A DNA stretch of 64,000 nucleotides from JAIBJN01 sp963838795 (GTDB lineage Bacteria; Actinomycetota; Thermoleophilia; Gaiellales; Gaiellaceae). The stretch spans positions 1 through 64,000 of the forward strand of contig CAWISL010000010.1 in the NCBI GenBank assembly GCA_963838795.1, written 5' to 3'. Below the pieces are notes generated by a model. That model did no database searches, was not told the origin of the DNA, and saw only the letters and a list, made by a program, of their open reading frames with translations. The position numbers and the translations under genes are program-made. Below, in pieces: positions 17,181 through 26,246 of the stretch; positions within the stretch are counted from its first letter, which is position 1; the number at the start of each line of letters is the position of its first letter.

Positions 17181-18815
17181 CCTTCCAGGACCGCCCGATA
17201 GGCAGCTGCTGCCGCGACGTCGTCCGGCGCGGCCTCCGCGGCAGCCTCGGCGTCCCGCAGCCTGACGTAGCGCTCGAGCTCTTCGGCGGCGCGCGCCTCC
17301 GACCACCCCAGCGCGGGCGCGACCAGCGGCGCGATAGCCGCCGCGGCCGCACGGCCCCGGTCGGGCGTCTCGATCGAGACACGGGTGCGCCGCGAGAGGA
17401 TGTCGTCGAGGTCGAGGGCGCCCTGGTGGGTGACCGCGTGGATCGCCTCGGCCGTCAGGTAGCGACCGGCGCCGGGGAGCGGCGCCGCCAGCTTCGGGTC
17501 AGCCTCGGCGATCTCCAGCACCTCGTCCGCGCAGCTCCCGTGGCGAAGCCTGAGCCAGTCCTGCTCGACCGGCGGCGGCGCGGCTCCCAGCAGCGGAAGC
17601 CGGTCGGTCGCCGAGGGCATCCGTCGACCCGAGGTCGCGGGCCGCCGCGTCCACGGCGTCCCGGGCCATGACACGGTAGGTCGTGTACTTGCCGCCGACA
17701 ATCGCCGTCAGGCCCGGCGCGGGCGAGAGCAGCCGGTGCTCGCGGGAGAGCCGGGTCGTGTCGCTGGCTCCTTCGGCGGCCACGAGCGGGCGCAGTCCCG
17801 CGAAGACGCCGCAGATCTCGCCCCGCTCCACCGGCCTCGCGAGGACGCTGTTGACCTTGGCGAGCACGTAGTCGACGTCCGTCCGGTTGGCGACCGGCGT
17901 GTCGACCTCGCCGTCCCATTCGGTGTCGGTGTCGCCCAGGAGCCAGTGATCCTGGCCCCACGGAATGGCGTGGAAGACGCTCTTCTCCGTGCGCATGAAG
18001 AGGCCCGACCGCATGGGGATCGAGGAGCGAGGAACGACCAGGTGCACGCCCTTCGAAGGTCGAACAGCGCTCTGCGGCCGGCCGGTGGCATGCTCGAGCA
18101 CGCGATCCGTCGCCACGCCGACCGCGGCGATCGTGTGCCGGGCCCGGATCTCGAGCGGCCGGGCGGTGAGCCGGTCGTCGGCGCGCACCCCCAGGATCCG
18201 GCCCGTCTCGTCGCGGAGGAAGCTCGCAACCTGAACCCGGGTCGCGATCGACGCGCGGTGGACCGCGGCAGTGCGCGCGACGTAGACCGCGTAGAGCGCG
18301 TCGTCCTCCTGCGCGTCGCTGAAGCGCACGGCTCCGATCAGCGAGTCGGGTCGAAGCGCAGGGGCGGCTTCCAGCGCAGCCCGGCGGGACAGGTGCCTGG
18401 CGCGCGGCAGGTGCCGGCCCGCCCAGAGGTCGTAGAGGAGGAGGCCCGCGCCCATATAGGGACGCTCCCACCCTCGGTGTGTGAGCGGGAACAGGAATTC
18501 CACCGGCCGAACGAGGTGCGGCGCGACTCGCGTTAGGAGCAGGCGCCGCTCGCGTAGGGCTTCGCGGACGAGCTTGAACTCGAGCATCTCGAGGTACCGC
18601 AGACCACCGTGGATCAGCTTGCTCGACCGGCTCGAGGTACCCGCAGCCAGGTCACGCGCCTCGACCAGGCCGACCGACAGGCCGCGCGACGCCGCATCGA
18701 GCGCGATGCCGACCCCGGTGATCCCGCCCCCGACCACGAGGACGTCGAGCTGCTCCTCCTCAAGTCGGGCGATCGCCTCCGCACGGGCCCCCGGGCCCAG
18801 TGCTCCGCCGGTCAC
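17177..18815 (-). CDS. glpD: Glycerol-3-phosphate dehydrogenase GlpD (one frameshift)
   Basis: FAD-linked respiratory dehydrogenase converting sn-glycerol-3-phosphate to dihydroxyacetone phosphate at the membrane. The FAD motif VVGGGITGVGIALDAASRG is at about 27-45, followed by SSRSSKLIHGGLRYLE, FSDAQEDDALY and GGKYTTYRVMA, all family hallmarks. Near 17620 one extra G after GGG-TCG-ACG breaks the frame. Without it the C-terminal domain continues MPSATDRLPLLGA to VRLRDAEAAAEA and the stop at 17177, 545 residues in all. Its stop overlaps that of the convergent oxidoreductase. Its ATG overlaps the upstream glpK-like gene by 4 bases. Confidence 0.87.
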
Positions 18816-20269
18816 GCCTCCGCCCGCATGTGAACCTCGAGAGCGTCCTCCCAGCGGGAACGCTCGCGTGCGCGTCCCGCGTCATCCAGGCGCGGAGCCA
18901 CCCGGCGCGCGACCGCCTGCTCCGAGCCGTCGCCGTCCCCCAGGCCGGCTGCTTCCGCAGCCAGCATGGCGACGCCTCGAACGGTCGCCTCCGGCTCGGC
19001 GGCGACCTCGAGCGTCAGCCCCGAGAGATCGGCGACGGCGTGCAGCAGGCCCTCGTGAGCGGAGAGCCCCCCGCCCACTCGCAGCACGTCTGCCGCGCGG
19101 GATGTGTCGACAGCCTCCAGCGCATCGGCGATCTGGTGAGCGATGCCGGCGAGGCCCGCGGCTCCGAGATCGGCCGCAGTCGTCGTGCTGCTCGCTCCCA
19201 GAACGGTGACGCGGTCGGCGCCGTGCCAGCGGGGAGTCCCGAGGCCTGCCGGAGCCGGGACGACCACCGGATGCGGGCGAGACCAGTCCGGCGCCCGCGC
19301 GGGACCGTCGACCGCGAAGCCAAGCGCAGGGAACATGCCCAGCGCGTTGCCGGCGTTGGGGCAGAAGGCCTCGAGCGCGTACGTCGGCCCCGAGGCTCGC
19401 CTCTCCCACGCGGCGGTCGCCAGCACGCCGGCAGGCGGTTCGGGCCGCTCGGCGCCGACGTTCAGCCACAGGAAGGCACCCGTGCCGAGCGTGAGCGCGG
19501 CCATTCGCGGGGACGTGCAGCCCTGGCCGTAGAGCGCCGCCTGCTGGTCTCCGAGCATCGCCGCCAGCGGGGCGTCGAAACCGACCGCCCCGCCCGAAGC
19601 GTGGACGCCCGGATCGTCGGAGGGCCTGATCTCTGGCAGCAGCGCCGCCGGCACTCCGAACAGGTCGAGCAGCCCCCCGTCCCAGCGCAAGGTGTCCAGG
19701 TCGACGAGAAGCGACCGGCTGGCGTTCGACGGCTCGGTGACGTGTGCCGCTCCACCGGAGAGATGCCAGGCAAGCCAGGCTGCGACGTCGCCGAAGAGCA
19801 GCTCGCCACCCTCCGCCCGCTCCCGCAGGCCCGGATCGGCGGCGAAGAGCCAGGCGAGCTTCGGCGCGGAGAAGGTCGGGTCGAGCGGGAGACCGGTCGT
19901 CGCCGGGATCGCAGACGCTTCGGGCCGCCGACCGAGCTCCGTGCACAGCTCGTCGGCGCGCTGGTCCTGCCAGCTCACCACGGGGGTGACCGCAACCCCG
20001 GTGTCACGCTCCCAGAGCACGAACGACTCCGTCTGGTTGGCGATGCCGATCGCCGCGACCTCGCCTCCCGCCCCCGCGGCGACCTCGGAAACAGCCTCCA
20101 GCGCCCCGGCGAGCAGCTCGCCGGGATCGTGCTCGACCATCCCCGGCAGCGGGCGCTGCGTCGAGACGGGCCGAACGGCCGAGCCAAGCTCGTGCAAGCC
20201 CCGGTCGTAGGCGACGCAGCGCGTGCTCGAGCTTCCCTGATCGAGAGCGAGGATCACGTCCGAGGGCAC
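18812..20269 (-). CDS. glpK: Glycerol kinase-like FGGY kinase
   Basis: ATP-dependent kinase of 485 residues. The N-terminal LALDQGSSSTR (7-17) and IGIANQTESFVLWERDTG match glycerol kinases. MLGDQQAALYGQG and VLRVGGGLSAHEG are the central and C-terminal nucleotide-site motifs. Directly coupled (ATGA overlap) to glpD, it should phosphorylate glycerol to glycerol-3-phosphate, though the lid region is more divergent than in standard GlpK, so another three-carbon substrate such as dihydroxyacetone is possible. No GlpF-type facilitator or GlpR lies beside it; a hairpin at 20284 separates it from the unrelated gene upstream. Confidence 0.83.
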   Translation of the reverse strand: MPSDVILALDQGSSSTRCVAYDRGLHELGSAVRPVSTQRPLPGMVEHDPGELLAGALEAVSEVAAGAGGEVAAIGIANQTESFVLWERDTGVAVTPVVSWQDQRADELCTELGRRPEASAIPATTGLPLDPTFSAPKLAWLFAADPGLRERAEGGELLFGDVAAWLAWHLSGGAAHVTEPSNASRSLLVDLDTLRWDGGLLDLFGVPAALLPEIRPSDDPGVHASGGAVGFDAPLAAMLGDQQAALYGQGCTSPRMAALTLGTGAFLWLNVGAERPEPPAGVLATAAWERRASGPTYALEAFCPNAGNALGMFPALGFAVDGPARAPDWSRPHPVVVPAPAGLGTPRWHGADRVTVLGASSTTTAADLGAAGLAGIAHQIADALEAVDTSRAADVLRVGGGLSAHEGLLHAVADLSGLTLEVAAEPEATVRGVAMLAAEAAGLGDGDGSEQAVARRVAPRLDDAGRARERSRWEDALEVHMRAEA

Positions 20270-20283
20270 GCCGCTTGTTTATC

Positions 20284-20305
20284 AGGGCGAGGCGCCGCTC
20301 GCCCT
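20284..20305 (-). terminator. Hairpin terminator upstream of the glycerol kinase gene
   Basis: AGGGCGAG and CTCGCCCT form a perfect 8-bp stem with a 6-nt loop (GCGCCG). It lies 59 bases after the stop of the membrane-protein gene and 15 bases before the kinase start, both leftward, so it probably ends the upstream transcript; it could also act as an attenuator of the glp pair. Confidence 0.5.
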
Positions 20306-20363
20306 CGCGCCACCGACGTCAGGCGAAATGCAGCGGGCGGCGCCTAGGCCGCTAGTCGGCGAT

Positions 20364-21569
20364 TCACTGGTCCTCCTCGTCTTCGGGAAGCCCTTTCACC
20401 GTATCGCCGAGGCTGGCCGCGATCGTCTTCTCTGCCTGGCCGAAGAGGACGTTCGTCCAGCGTTCATTGAAGCCGGCGAGAAACGCGAGAATCCCAAAGA
20501 AGAAGAACGCCGTGCCGTCCTCCTCAGGCACGGTCGTCCGCAACAGCTCACTCTGAAACAAGAAGTACAGCGCCATCCCAAAGACCGCCCCGATGAACGG
20601 GCGAAAGCTGCCGAGCCGCCGGACGGTTGTTCTGCCGACCTCGAAGTCGACTCGGAACCTATTCGAGCTCATCCGCATCAACACGCTTACGATCGCGCCG
20701 ACCGCACCGGCGGCGAAGCAGACGAAGAACGTCTGCGTCTCGAGGGTGTCAGGCTCGTCGAACCACCCACTCGACCGCAAGATGCCTGCTAGCCCGAGAC
20801 CCAGTAGGCCCGAGATCACCGCCCCGGCCATCATCCCCCAGAAATAGACGATCCTCGCGGCCTTCTCACCGGCCTGGGTGTAGTAGCGCTCGATCTGAAT
20901 GAGCTCGCTCGCCTGCGACCTCACCATTGCGTCGAGCGCCTTCTTCTTCGCATTCTTGTCCGCCTCGTCCGTCCGTTCGAGATACCCGAGGAGGTGACTT
21001 TGGACGGCATAGACCCACTGCATCGCGATTCGCTCCGTCGTGCCCCGCAGAACCTGCGAGATCTTGATCGCAAGCGTGTCGCAATGATGGAGGAGCTCCG
21101 CGATCCGGTACTCCGGCGCGAGCCAGTCCGTGACGCGGTGGAGGCGGATGTCCGCGTCATCGTCGGACAGCCATCTAACGATCCGCCTGCGCGGCTTGAC
21201 CGTTAGCGCGACGGCGGATGCCCGCTTCGTCGACCAATAGACATGAGTGATGTCACCCTCGCGCAGCTCGAACTCCGTGAGCGCCTGTCGGTAGCGCTGT
21301 TCGCTCGCGCCGTTCTCGCTTGGAGGCCGCTCCCACTCGTGATGCAGGCGTACGAGCTCGGCGAACATGCCCGCCGCGCTCGCACGAGTCGGCGCATCGC
21401 CCTCGGGCGTCCGGCCGTCGACCCCTTGCTCGACAGGCGGGCCGCCGGCTTCCGGATCGCGATGTGTGACCGTGGCAGATGGCCCAGCGGATCCCCGCCC
21501 AGTCTCAGGCGCCCTTTCCCCAAGGTCGGCGCCGGGTTCGGTGGGAATCGGCTTGGACGTCTCATCCAT
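20364..21569 (-). CDS. Uncharacterised membrane protein with a long charged N-terminal region
   Basis: 401 residues, no family recognised. The first 80 are hydrophilic and disordered-looking. A soluble helical part (about 90-230) includes a likely coiled coil with KNAKKKALDAM. Then come four probable membrane helices: around 235-260 (IVYFWGMMAGAVISGLLGLG), 275-300 (FFVCFAAGAVGAIVSVLM), 325-345 (FRPFIGAVFGMALYFLF) and 360-380 (FFFFGILAFLAGF). The layout, a cytosolic helical region before paired hydrophobic helices, recalls membrane-bound sensor or scaffold proteins. Neighbouring metabolic genes give no clue. Confidence 0.7.
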   Translation of the reverse strand: MDETSKPIPTEPGADLGERAPETGRGSAGPSATVTHRDPEAGGPPVEQGVDGRTPEGDAPTRASAAGMFAELVRLHHEWERPPSENGASEQRYRQALTEFELREGDITHVYWSTKRASAVALTVKPRRRIVRWLSDDDADIRLHRVTDWLAPEYRIAELLHHCDTLAIKISQVLRGTTERIAMQWVYAVQSHLLGYLERTDEADKNAKKKALDAMVRSQASELIQIERYYTQAGEKAARIVYFWGMMAGAVISGLLGLGLAGILRSSGWFDEPDTLETQTFFVCFAAGAVGAIVSVLMRMSSNRFRVDFEVGRTTVRRLGSFRPFIGAVFGMALYFLFQSELLRTTVPEEDGTAFFFFGILAFLAGFNERWTNVLFGQAEKTIAASLGDTVKGLPEDEEDQ

Positions 21570-21731
21570 CGCGGCCTCGCTTCGTAAAGCCGGGCCGCAG
21601 GACCGGACTGTTCACGCCGTCGCCCACGATGGTACGCCAGACGCCTAGGCGCTTCAAGGACCGGTTCAGTCCACTCCGGGACCTCGCGAGCCGCCGCTGG
21701 CAACACGGTTTCGGTCGCCGCACCGTCATCC

Positions 21732-24155
21732 CTAGGCCAGAATCCGATCGTTCGCCGGATCGACGAGCGCGTCCTCGGCCACGACGGCGCCCACCGGCTT
21801 CCCGAGCACTTCTGCCTCGAGCTTCGCACCGGTCTCGACCTCCGCGGGCAGATACGCCAACCCGATGGTGCGGGCGACCGTGAATCCATAGCCCGCGCTC
21901 CGAAGCCGGCCGACGACCTCACCGCCGGCGCGCACCGCCTCGCCGCCGTAGATCGGCACGTACTCCTCGCCTCCGACGAGAAGCGTGCGAAGCCGTCGGG
22001 CCGGGCGCTCGCCCGCCTCCGCGAGCGCGGTGCGACCGTTGAACTCGCCCTTCTCGAGGTCGACGCAGAAGCCGAGCCCCGCCTCGTACGGGGTGTCCCC
22101 CGCCGTCAGGTCGGTGCCGAAGTAGCGGTAGCCCTTCTCGAGCCGAAGCGAGTCGAGCACCCGGTAGCCGCCCGGCTCGATCCCGTGCGGCTCGCCGGAC
22201 GCGAGCAGCCGGTCCCACACCTGGACGGCCCAGTCGGGCGCCACGTAGAGCTCGAACCCGAGCTCGCCCACGTACGTGATCCGCTGCGCGAGCACCTCCG
22301 CCCCGCCGATTCGAATCGTCCGCGCCGCGCGAAACGGCAGCGCCTCGCCCCCGACGTCGTCCTCGGTGACGCCTGCGAGCACGTCCCGCGCACGTGGGCC
22401 CCAGAGCCCGATCACGGCGAGCCCCTCCGAGACGTCGCGGACCTCGACCACCCCGTCCTCCTCGCGAATGTTGAGCCGGAGCCAGCCCAGGTCGGAATCG
22501 ATCGTTCCTGCCCCGGTGATGACGCGGAAGCGGGAGTCCTCGAGCCTCGTGACGGTCACATCCGCCACGATCCCGCCCCGGTCGTCCAGGAGCTGGGTGT
22601 AGACGACGCTCCCGACCGGCCGGTCGATTCGGTTGTCGGCAACCCGCTCGAGCAAGGGCAACGCACCCGGGCCGGAGACCTGAATCTTCCCGAACGAGGT
22701 CATGTCGATGATCCCGACACGCTCGCGGAAGGCCTCGTGCTCCGCCCGGAGCCGCTCGAACCAGGGCGGCTTCGTGAACCCGAACGCTCGCTGCTCGGCA
22801 CCGGCCCTTCGGCTCGGCTTCCCCGGCTCGAAGAAGTCCGCCCGCTCCCACCCGTTCTTCGTCCCGAAGACCGCACCGAGATCCTGCAGCCGTCCGTGCA
22901 GGGGCGAGAGCCGCTTCGGCCTCCCCCACTCGTCGACGTCGAACGGGTACCGGAGGCGGTAGTAGTAACGGTAGACCTCGCGGGCCGTCTCCTGGACGAA
23001 GCGCGGATCACGGTACGACGCGCCGAAGCGCCAGGCGCGGTAGCCGGTCACGTCGAGCTCGGTCTCCCCTGCGGAGATCCACTCGGCGACCGTCTTACCA
23101 ATGCCGCCGGCACCTCCGAAGCCGTTGAGCGAGAGACCGGCGGCCGTCCAGAACCCCGGCACCCCGGGCATCGGCCCGAGGAGCGGATTGCCGTCCGGGG
23201 TCATCGCGTCGGGATGACAGATGAGCGCAACCACGCCTGCGTCGTGCAGGAAGGGGAAGCGCCGTACGGCGCCGTCCATGAGCTGCGCGAAGCGCTCGTG
23301 GTCGGGCGGAACCGAAACGCCGGCGTGATCCCACGGCACCCCGTCCGCCCAGCGCGCAACCGGGTTCGGCTCGTAGCCGCCGAAGAGGATCCCGCCGGCC
23401 TCCGACTTGCCGTAGACGAGATTGTCGAGATCCCGAAAGCACGGCATCTCGCGAGGCAGCTCGTGCCCCTCCACTGCGGCGAGAGCCACGTGCTGGTGGT
23501 CGACCGGCACCGAGGGCGTGAACGCCCCCACCATCGCCGCCACCTGGGGGGCCCAGATCCCGCAGGCGTTCACGATCAGCTCCGTCTCGATCGGCCCGGC
23601 GTCGGTCTCGACGGCGATCACCTCCCGCGACAATCCCAGCCGGACGCCGGTGACGCGACGTCCGGTCTCGATCCGGGCGCCGAGCTCCCGAGCGGCGTTC
23701 GCCAGAGTGTGCGTGGCGATGTGGGGATCGACCGAGCCGTCGCCCTCGATCCAGACCGCACCGTGGAGCGACTCGCGTGTGGCGGCAGGCAGTAACCTCG
23801 CGACCTCGTCCGGCGAGAGCACCTCGACGTCGAGCCCAATCCCGCGCGCCCGGCTTGCCCCGCGCTCGAGCTCCTCCAGGCTTTCGGGGCTCGACGCGAT
23901 GCGGAGGCTCCCTACGCTGTCGAAGACGCCCAGCTCGCGGTAGAGCTCGACGCTGTATCGGCGGAAGCGCATCATCGTGGGGGAGGGGTTGAACTGTGTG
24001 ACAAGGCCGGCCGCGTGGCAGGTCGAGCCGCTGGTCAGCTCGTCCTTCTCGAGGAGGAGCACGTCACGCAGCCCTGCCTTCGCGAGATGGTACGCGACGC
24101 TGCACCCGGTGATGCCGCCCCCTACGACGACGATCGCGGCACGCTCGCTCTTCAC
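21732..24155 (-). CDS. Dimethylglycine/sarcosine dehydrogenase-type fusion (FAD oxidoreductase + GCV_T)
   Basis: 807 residues in two parts. Residues 1 to about 400 are a DAAO-type FAD domain (VVVGGGITGCSVAYHLAKAG at 9-28; the His/Cys region STCHAAGLVTQFNPS). The rest is an aminomethyltransferase fold (IIDMTSFGKIQVSG, TYVGELGFELYV, RLEKGYRYFGTDLT) that binds tetrahydrofolate. Such fusions demethylate dimethylglycine or sarcosine and trap the one-carbon unit as methylene-THF. The GTG start at 24155 is only 36 bp from the divergent choline-kinase-like gene, which supports a choline-derived methylamine theme. Length is normal and there is no frameshift. Confidence 0.85.
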   Translation of the reverse strand: MKSERAAIVVVGGGITGCSVAYHLAKAGLRDVLLLEKDELTSGSTCHAAGLVTQFNPSPTMMRFRRYSVELYRELGVFDSVGSLRIASSPESLEELERGASRARGIGLDVEVLSPDEVARLLPAATRESLHGAVWIEGDGSVDPHIATHTLANAARELGARIETGRRVTGVRLGLSREVIAVETDAGPIETELIVNACGIWAPQVAAMVGAFTPSVPVDHQHVALAAVEGHELPREMPCFRDLDNLVYGKSEAGGILFGGYEPNPVARWADGVPWDHAGVSVPPDHERFAQLMDGAVRRFPFLHDAGVVALICHPDAMTPDGNPLLGPMPGVPGFWTAAGLSLNGFGGAGGIGKTVAEWISAGETELDVTGYRAWRFGASYRDPRFVQETAREVYRYYYRLRYPFDVDEWGRPKRLSPLHGRLQDLGAVFGTKNGWERADFFEPGKPSRRAGAEQRAFGFTKPPWFERLRAEHEAFRERVGIIDMTSFGKIQVSGPGALPLLERVADNRIDRPVGSVVYTQLLDDRGGIVADVTVTRLEDSRFRVITGAGTIDSDLGWLRLNIREEDGVVEVRDVSEGLAVIGLWGPRARDVLAGVTEDDVGGEALPFRAARTIRIGGAEVLAQRITYVGELGFELYVAPDWAVQVWDRLLASGEPHGIEPGGYRVLDSLRLEKGYRYFGTDLTAGDTPYEAGLGFCVDLEKGEFNGRTALAEAGERPARRLRTLLVGGEEYVPIYGGEAVRAGGEVVGRLRSAGYGFTVARTIGLAYLPAEVETGAKLEAEVLGKPVGAVVAEDALVDPANDRILA

Positions 24156-24191
24156 GCGCGGTTCCCCTCTCTGCGATAGAAACTCGGACGC

Positions 24192-25103
24192 ATGAGCGTA
24201 GACCGAACTCTCGAGCGCGTCCTCGCCAAGGTGCCCGAGCTCTCCGGCGCGGTCGACGTGGCTGAGCTTCCGGGCGGCCTCACGAACACGAACTACAAGG
24301 TGACGGCCGCGTCACAGGCGTACGTCGTCCGTGTCTCCGCCAAGGATGCCGGCCTGCTGGCGATCGACCGGGAGAACGAGTACCTGAACACCGTGGCGGC
24401 CGCAGACGTCGGCGTCGGGGCCCCCGTGACGGCGTACCTCCCCGAGGAGCACGTGCTGGTCCTCGAGTTCATCGTCGGGCGGACGCAGAGCCCCGAGCAT
24501 CTTCGCCGCGGCGACAAGCTCGACCAGATCGCCGCCGCCTGCCGACGGCTTCACGGCGCCCGGCGCTTCCGCGACGACTTCAACATGTTCCGGATCCAGG
24601 CGCGCTATCTCGAGATCGTTCAGGAGCGCGGCTTCCGGCTGCCCGAGCGCTACCTCGAGTTCGAGCCGCAGGTGCGCGCGATCGAGGCGGCCATGGCCAT
24701 CCGCAACGAGGGAACGGTCCCCTGCAACAACGACCTCCTGGCCGAGAACTTCATCGACGTCGGGGGCGAGTTCAGGCTGATCGACTACGAGTACTCGGGC
24801 AACAACGACGCCTGTTTCGAGCTCGGCAACGTCTGGAGCGAGTCGAACCTGGCGCCGGAGCAGCTCGACGAGCTCGTCGGCCACTACTACGGCCGGCCGC
24901 TCCGCAACAAGGTTGCTCGCGCGCGCCTTTGGGGCCTCATGTCGAAGTACGGGTGGACGCTCTGGGCCTCGATCCAGGACGGGGTCTCCGAGATCGACTT
25001 CGACTTCTGGGAGTGGGGCATGGAGAAGTACGACCGCGCCGTCCTGGAGTTCGACGGGTCCGACTTCGCGCGCCTGCTCGAGGACGTCACGAGCGAAGAC
25101 TGA
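24192..25103 (+). CDS. Choline-kinase-like phosphotransferase
   Basis: 303 residues of the choline/ethanolamine kinase branch of the APH fold: PGGLTNTNYKV (28-37) for the nucleotide loop, VPCNNDLLAENFI (177-189) where the usual HxD is replaced by N-N-D, and RLIDYEYSGNNDACFELGN (195-213) for the metal site. Choline kinases and bacterial LicA proteins share these signatures. It diverges from the dimethylglycine dehydrogenase gene with only 36 bp between starts. Whether it phosphorylates choline, ethanolamine or another amino alcohol is not clear. Its last 40 codons are duplicated at 26089. Confidence 0.83.
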   Translation: MSVDRTLERVLAKVPELSGAVDVAELPGGLTNTNYKVTAASQAYVVRVSAKDAGLLAIDRENEYLNTVAAADVGVGAPVTAYLPEEHVLVLEFIVGRTQSPEHLRRGDKLDQIAAACRRLHGARRFRDDFNMFRIQARYLEIVQERGFRLPERYLEFEPQVRAIEAAMAIRNEGTVPCNNDLLAENFIDVGGEFRLIDYEYSGNNDACFELGNVWSESNLAPEQLDELVGHYYGRPLRNKVARARLWGLMSKYGWTLWASIQDGVSEIDFDFWEWGMEKYDRAVLEFDGSDFARLLEDVTSED

Positions 25104-25154
25104 GCCCTCGGGACTGCCTCTAAAGGAAGGCGCCCGCCTTGCCGATGCCTGCGT

Positions 25155-25200
25155 CCGGAAGTCGGGGCCGGGCTCTTGCAGGAGTCGATCCGACTTCCGG
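25155..25200 (+). promoter_or_regulatory. Long hairpin between the kinase gene and the secreted-protein gene
   Basis: CCGGAAGTCGG (25155-25165) and CCGACTTCCGG (25190-25200) are perfectly complementary, 11 bp with a 24-nt loop. It lies 52 bases after the kinase stop and 38 bases before the next start. It could be a terminator, or a structured leader for the downstream gene; there is no T-run and no riboswitch class is recognised. Confidence 0.5.
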
Positions 25201-25238
25201 TTTCACTCGGTCCACGAAGAAAGAAGGAGATGGTGGAG

Positions 25239-25964
25239 ATGAAGAGGAGACTCGCCTTTGCTGCAGCAGGCATCTCGCTCCTCGCAATGACCGCAGGCGC
25301 CTTCGCGACGGGCCACTGGTTCGACGTGCGGGCAGGAGAGTTCGACCCGCTGAAGACGCACTTGGTCAAAGCGACCTGGGTCAACGGGATCGGCTGCCCG
25401 ACGAATGCCTCCACGGCAGCCTTCGACGGGGACGTCGTTCCTGGGGACCCGTACACAGACGCCGCCTGTCCCACAGGCGACCCCAGCGATCGGCACGTGC
25501 GCGGCCTCCTGCTCGCCAAGACAGGCCCCACGGCGAACGTCGCTGCTGCCGTCGCCGAGATCAAGAGAGTACGCGGCAGGACGCTGGCCGAGCTCGGATA
25601 CGACATCCGCAAGCCCGCCGGCGCCTCCGACAATCGTGGCTCCCACTGCGGCGCCGGCGCCCCGCGCTTCAACGTCGAGACCGCCGACGGCAGCCTCTAC
25701 TTCGTCGGCTGCAACTCGCCGTCTGCCGACGTGGCGACGGTCGGCGACGGTTGGATCCGGCTACGCTGGGGCGGAACCTCGCCGCTGATGGCCTTCGGCA
25801 GCAGCGGCCTCGTCGACATCAAGGGGATGACGGTGAAGTCGATCTCCATCGTGTTCGACGAGGGTCAGGACACAGGCCCGGACAACTTCGGCCTGGCCGT
25901 GCTCGACAACATCGACGTCAACGGACGCCTGCTCGGTAACGGCCGCGTCGCGGCCGGCAAGTAG
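25239..25964 (+). CDS. Secreted protein of unknown function
   Basis: 241 residues from ATG 25239, chosen because AAGGAG sits 9 bases upstream and a signal peptide begins at once: MKRRLAFAAAGISLLAM, cleavage likely after AGAFA. The mature part has several Cys (near GIGCPTNAS, DAACPTGD, SHCGAGAP, FVGCNSP), suggesting two disulphides, and ends with a beta-rich domain (VKSISIVFDEGQDTGPDNFG then LDNIDVNG). That resembles the C-terminal strand pairs of carbohydrate-binding or adhesion modules. No catalytic motif is seen. It is followed by a very strong terminator and sits between the two copies of the duplicated kinase tail. Confidence 0.72.
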   Translation: MKRRLAFAAAGISLLAMTAGAFATGHWFDVRAGEFDPLKTHLVKATWVNGIGCPTNASTAAFDGDVVPGDPYTDAACPTGDPSDRHVRGLLLAKTGPTANVAAAVAEIKRVRGRTLAELGYDIRKPAGASDNRGSHCGAGAPRFNVETADGSLYFVGCNSPSADVATVGDGWIRLRWGGTSPLMAFGSSGLVDIKGMTVKSISIVFDEGQDTGPDNFGLAVLDNIDVNGRLLGNGRVAAGK

Positions 25965-25980
25965 TCCGGCACCCCTCGGA

Positions 25981-26012
25981 GGGAGGTCGGCTCCTCGTGG
26001 AGCCGACCTCCC
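25981..26012 (+). terminator. Strong hairpin terminator after the secreted-protein gene
   Basis: GGGAGGTCGGCTC pairs perfectly with GAGCCGACCTCCC over 13 bp with a 6-nt loop (CTCGTG), starting 16 bases after the stop. It is the longest perfect stem noticed in the window. Confidence 0.75.
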
Positions 26013-26088
26013 GTGCCAATCGACGGCGGGCCACTTGTCAAAAGTTCCTGACATGTCCGTGGTCGGTGCGTACAACGACATCCCCAGT

Positions 26089-26208
26089 GTCTCCGAGATC
26101 GACTTCGACTTCTGGGCGTGGGGCATGGAGAAGTACGACCGCGCCGTCGAGGAGTTCGACGGTCCCGACTTCGCGCGCCTGCTCGAGGACGTCGCGCGCG
26201 AAGACTGA
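26089..26208 (+). pseudogene. Duplicated 3' end of the choline-kinase-like gene
   Basis: These 120 bases match the last 40 codons of the gene at 24192 (24984-25103) with no indel and only a few substitutions (for example Trp-Glu becomes Trp-Ala, Val-Leu-Glu becomes Val-Glu-Glu, Thr-Ser-Glu-Asp becomes Ala-Arg-Glu-Asp). The stop codon is kept, but nothing upstream resembles the rest of a kinase and there is no start or ribosome site. It is the tail of a lost tandem paralogue or a partial duplication whose junction lies near 26088. Confidence 0.8.
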
Positions 26209-26246
26209 GCGGGGCTCACGCAGGAATGCGGAGCCCTGCGGCCGCT

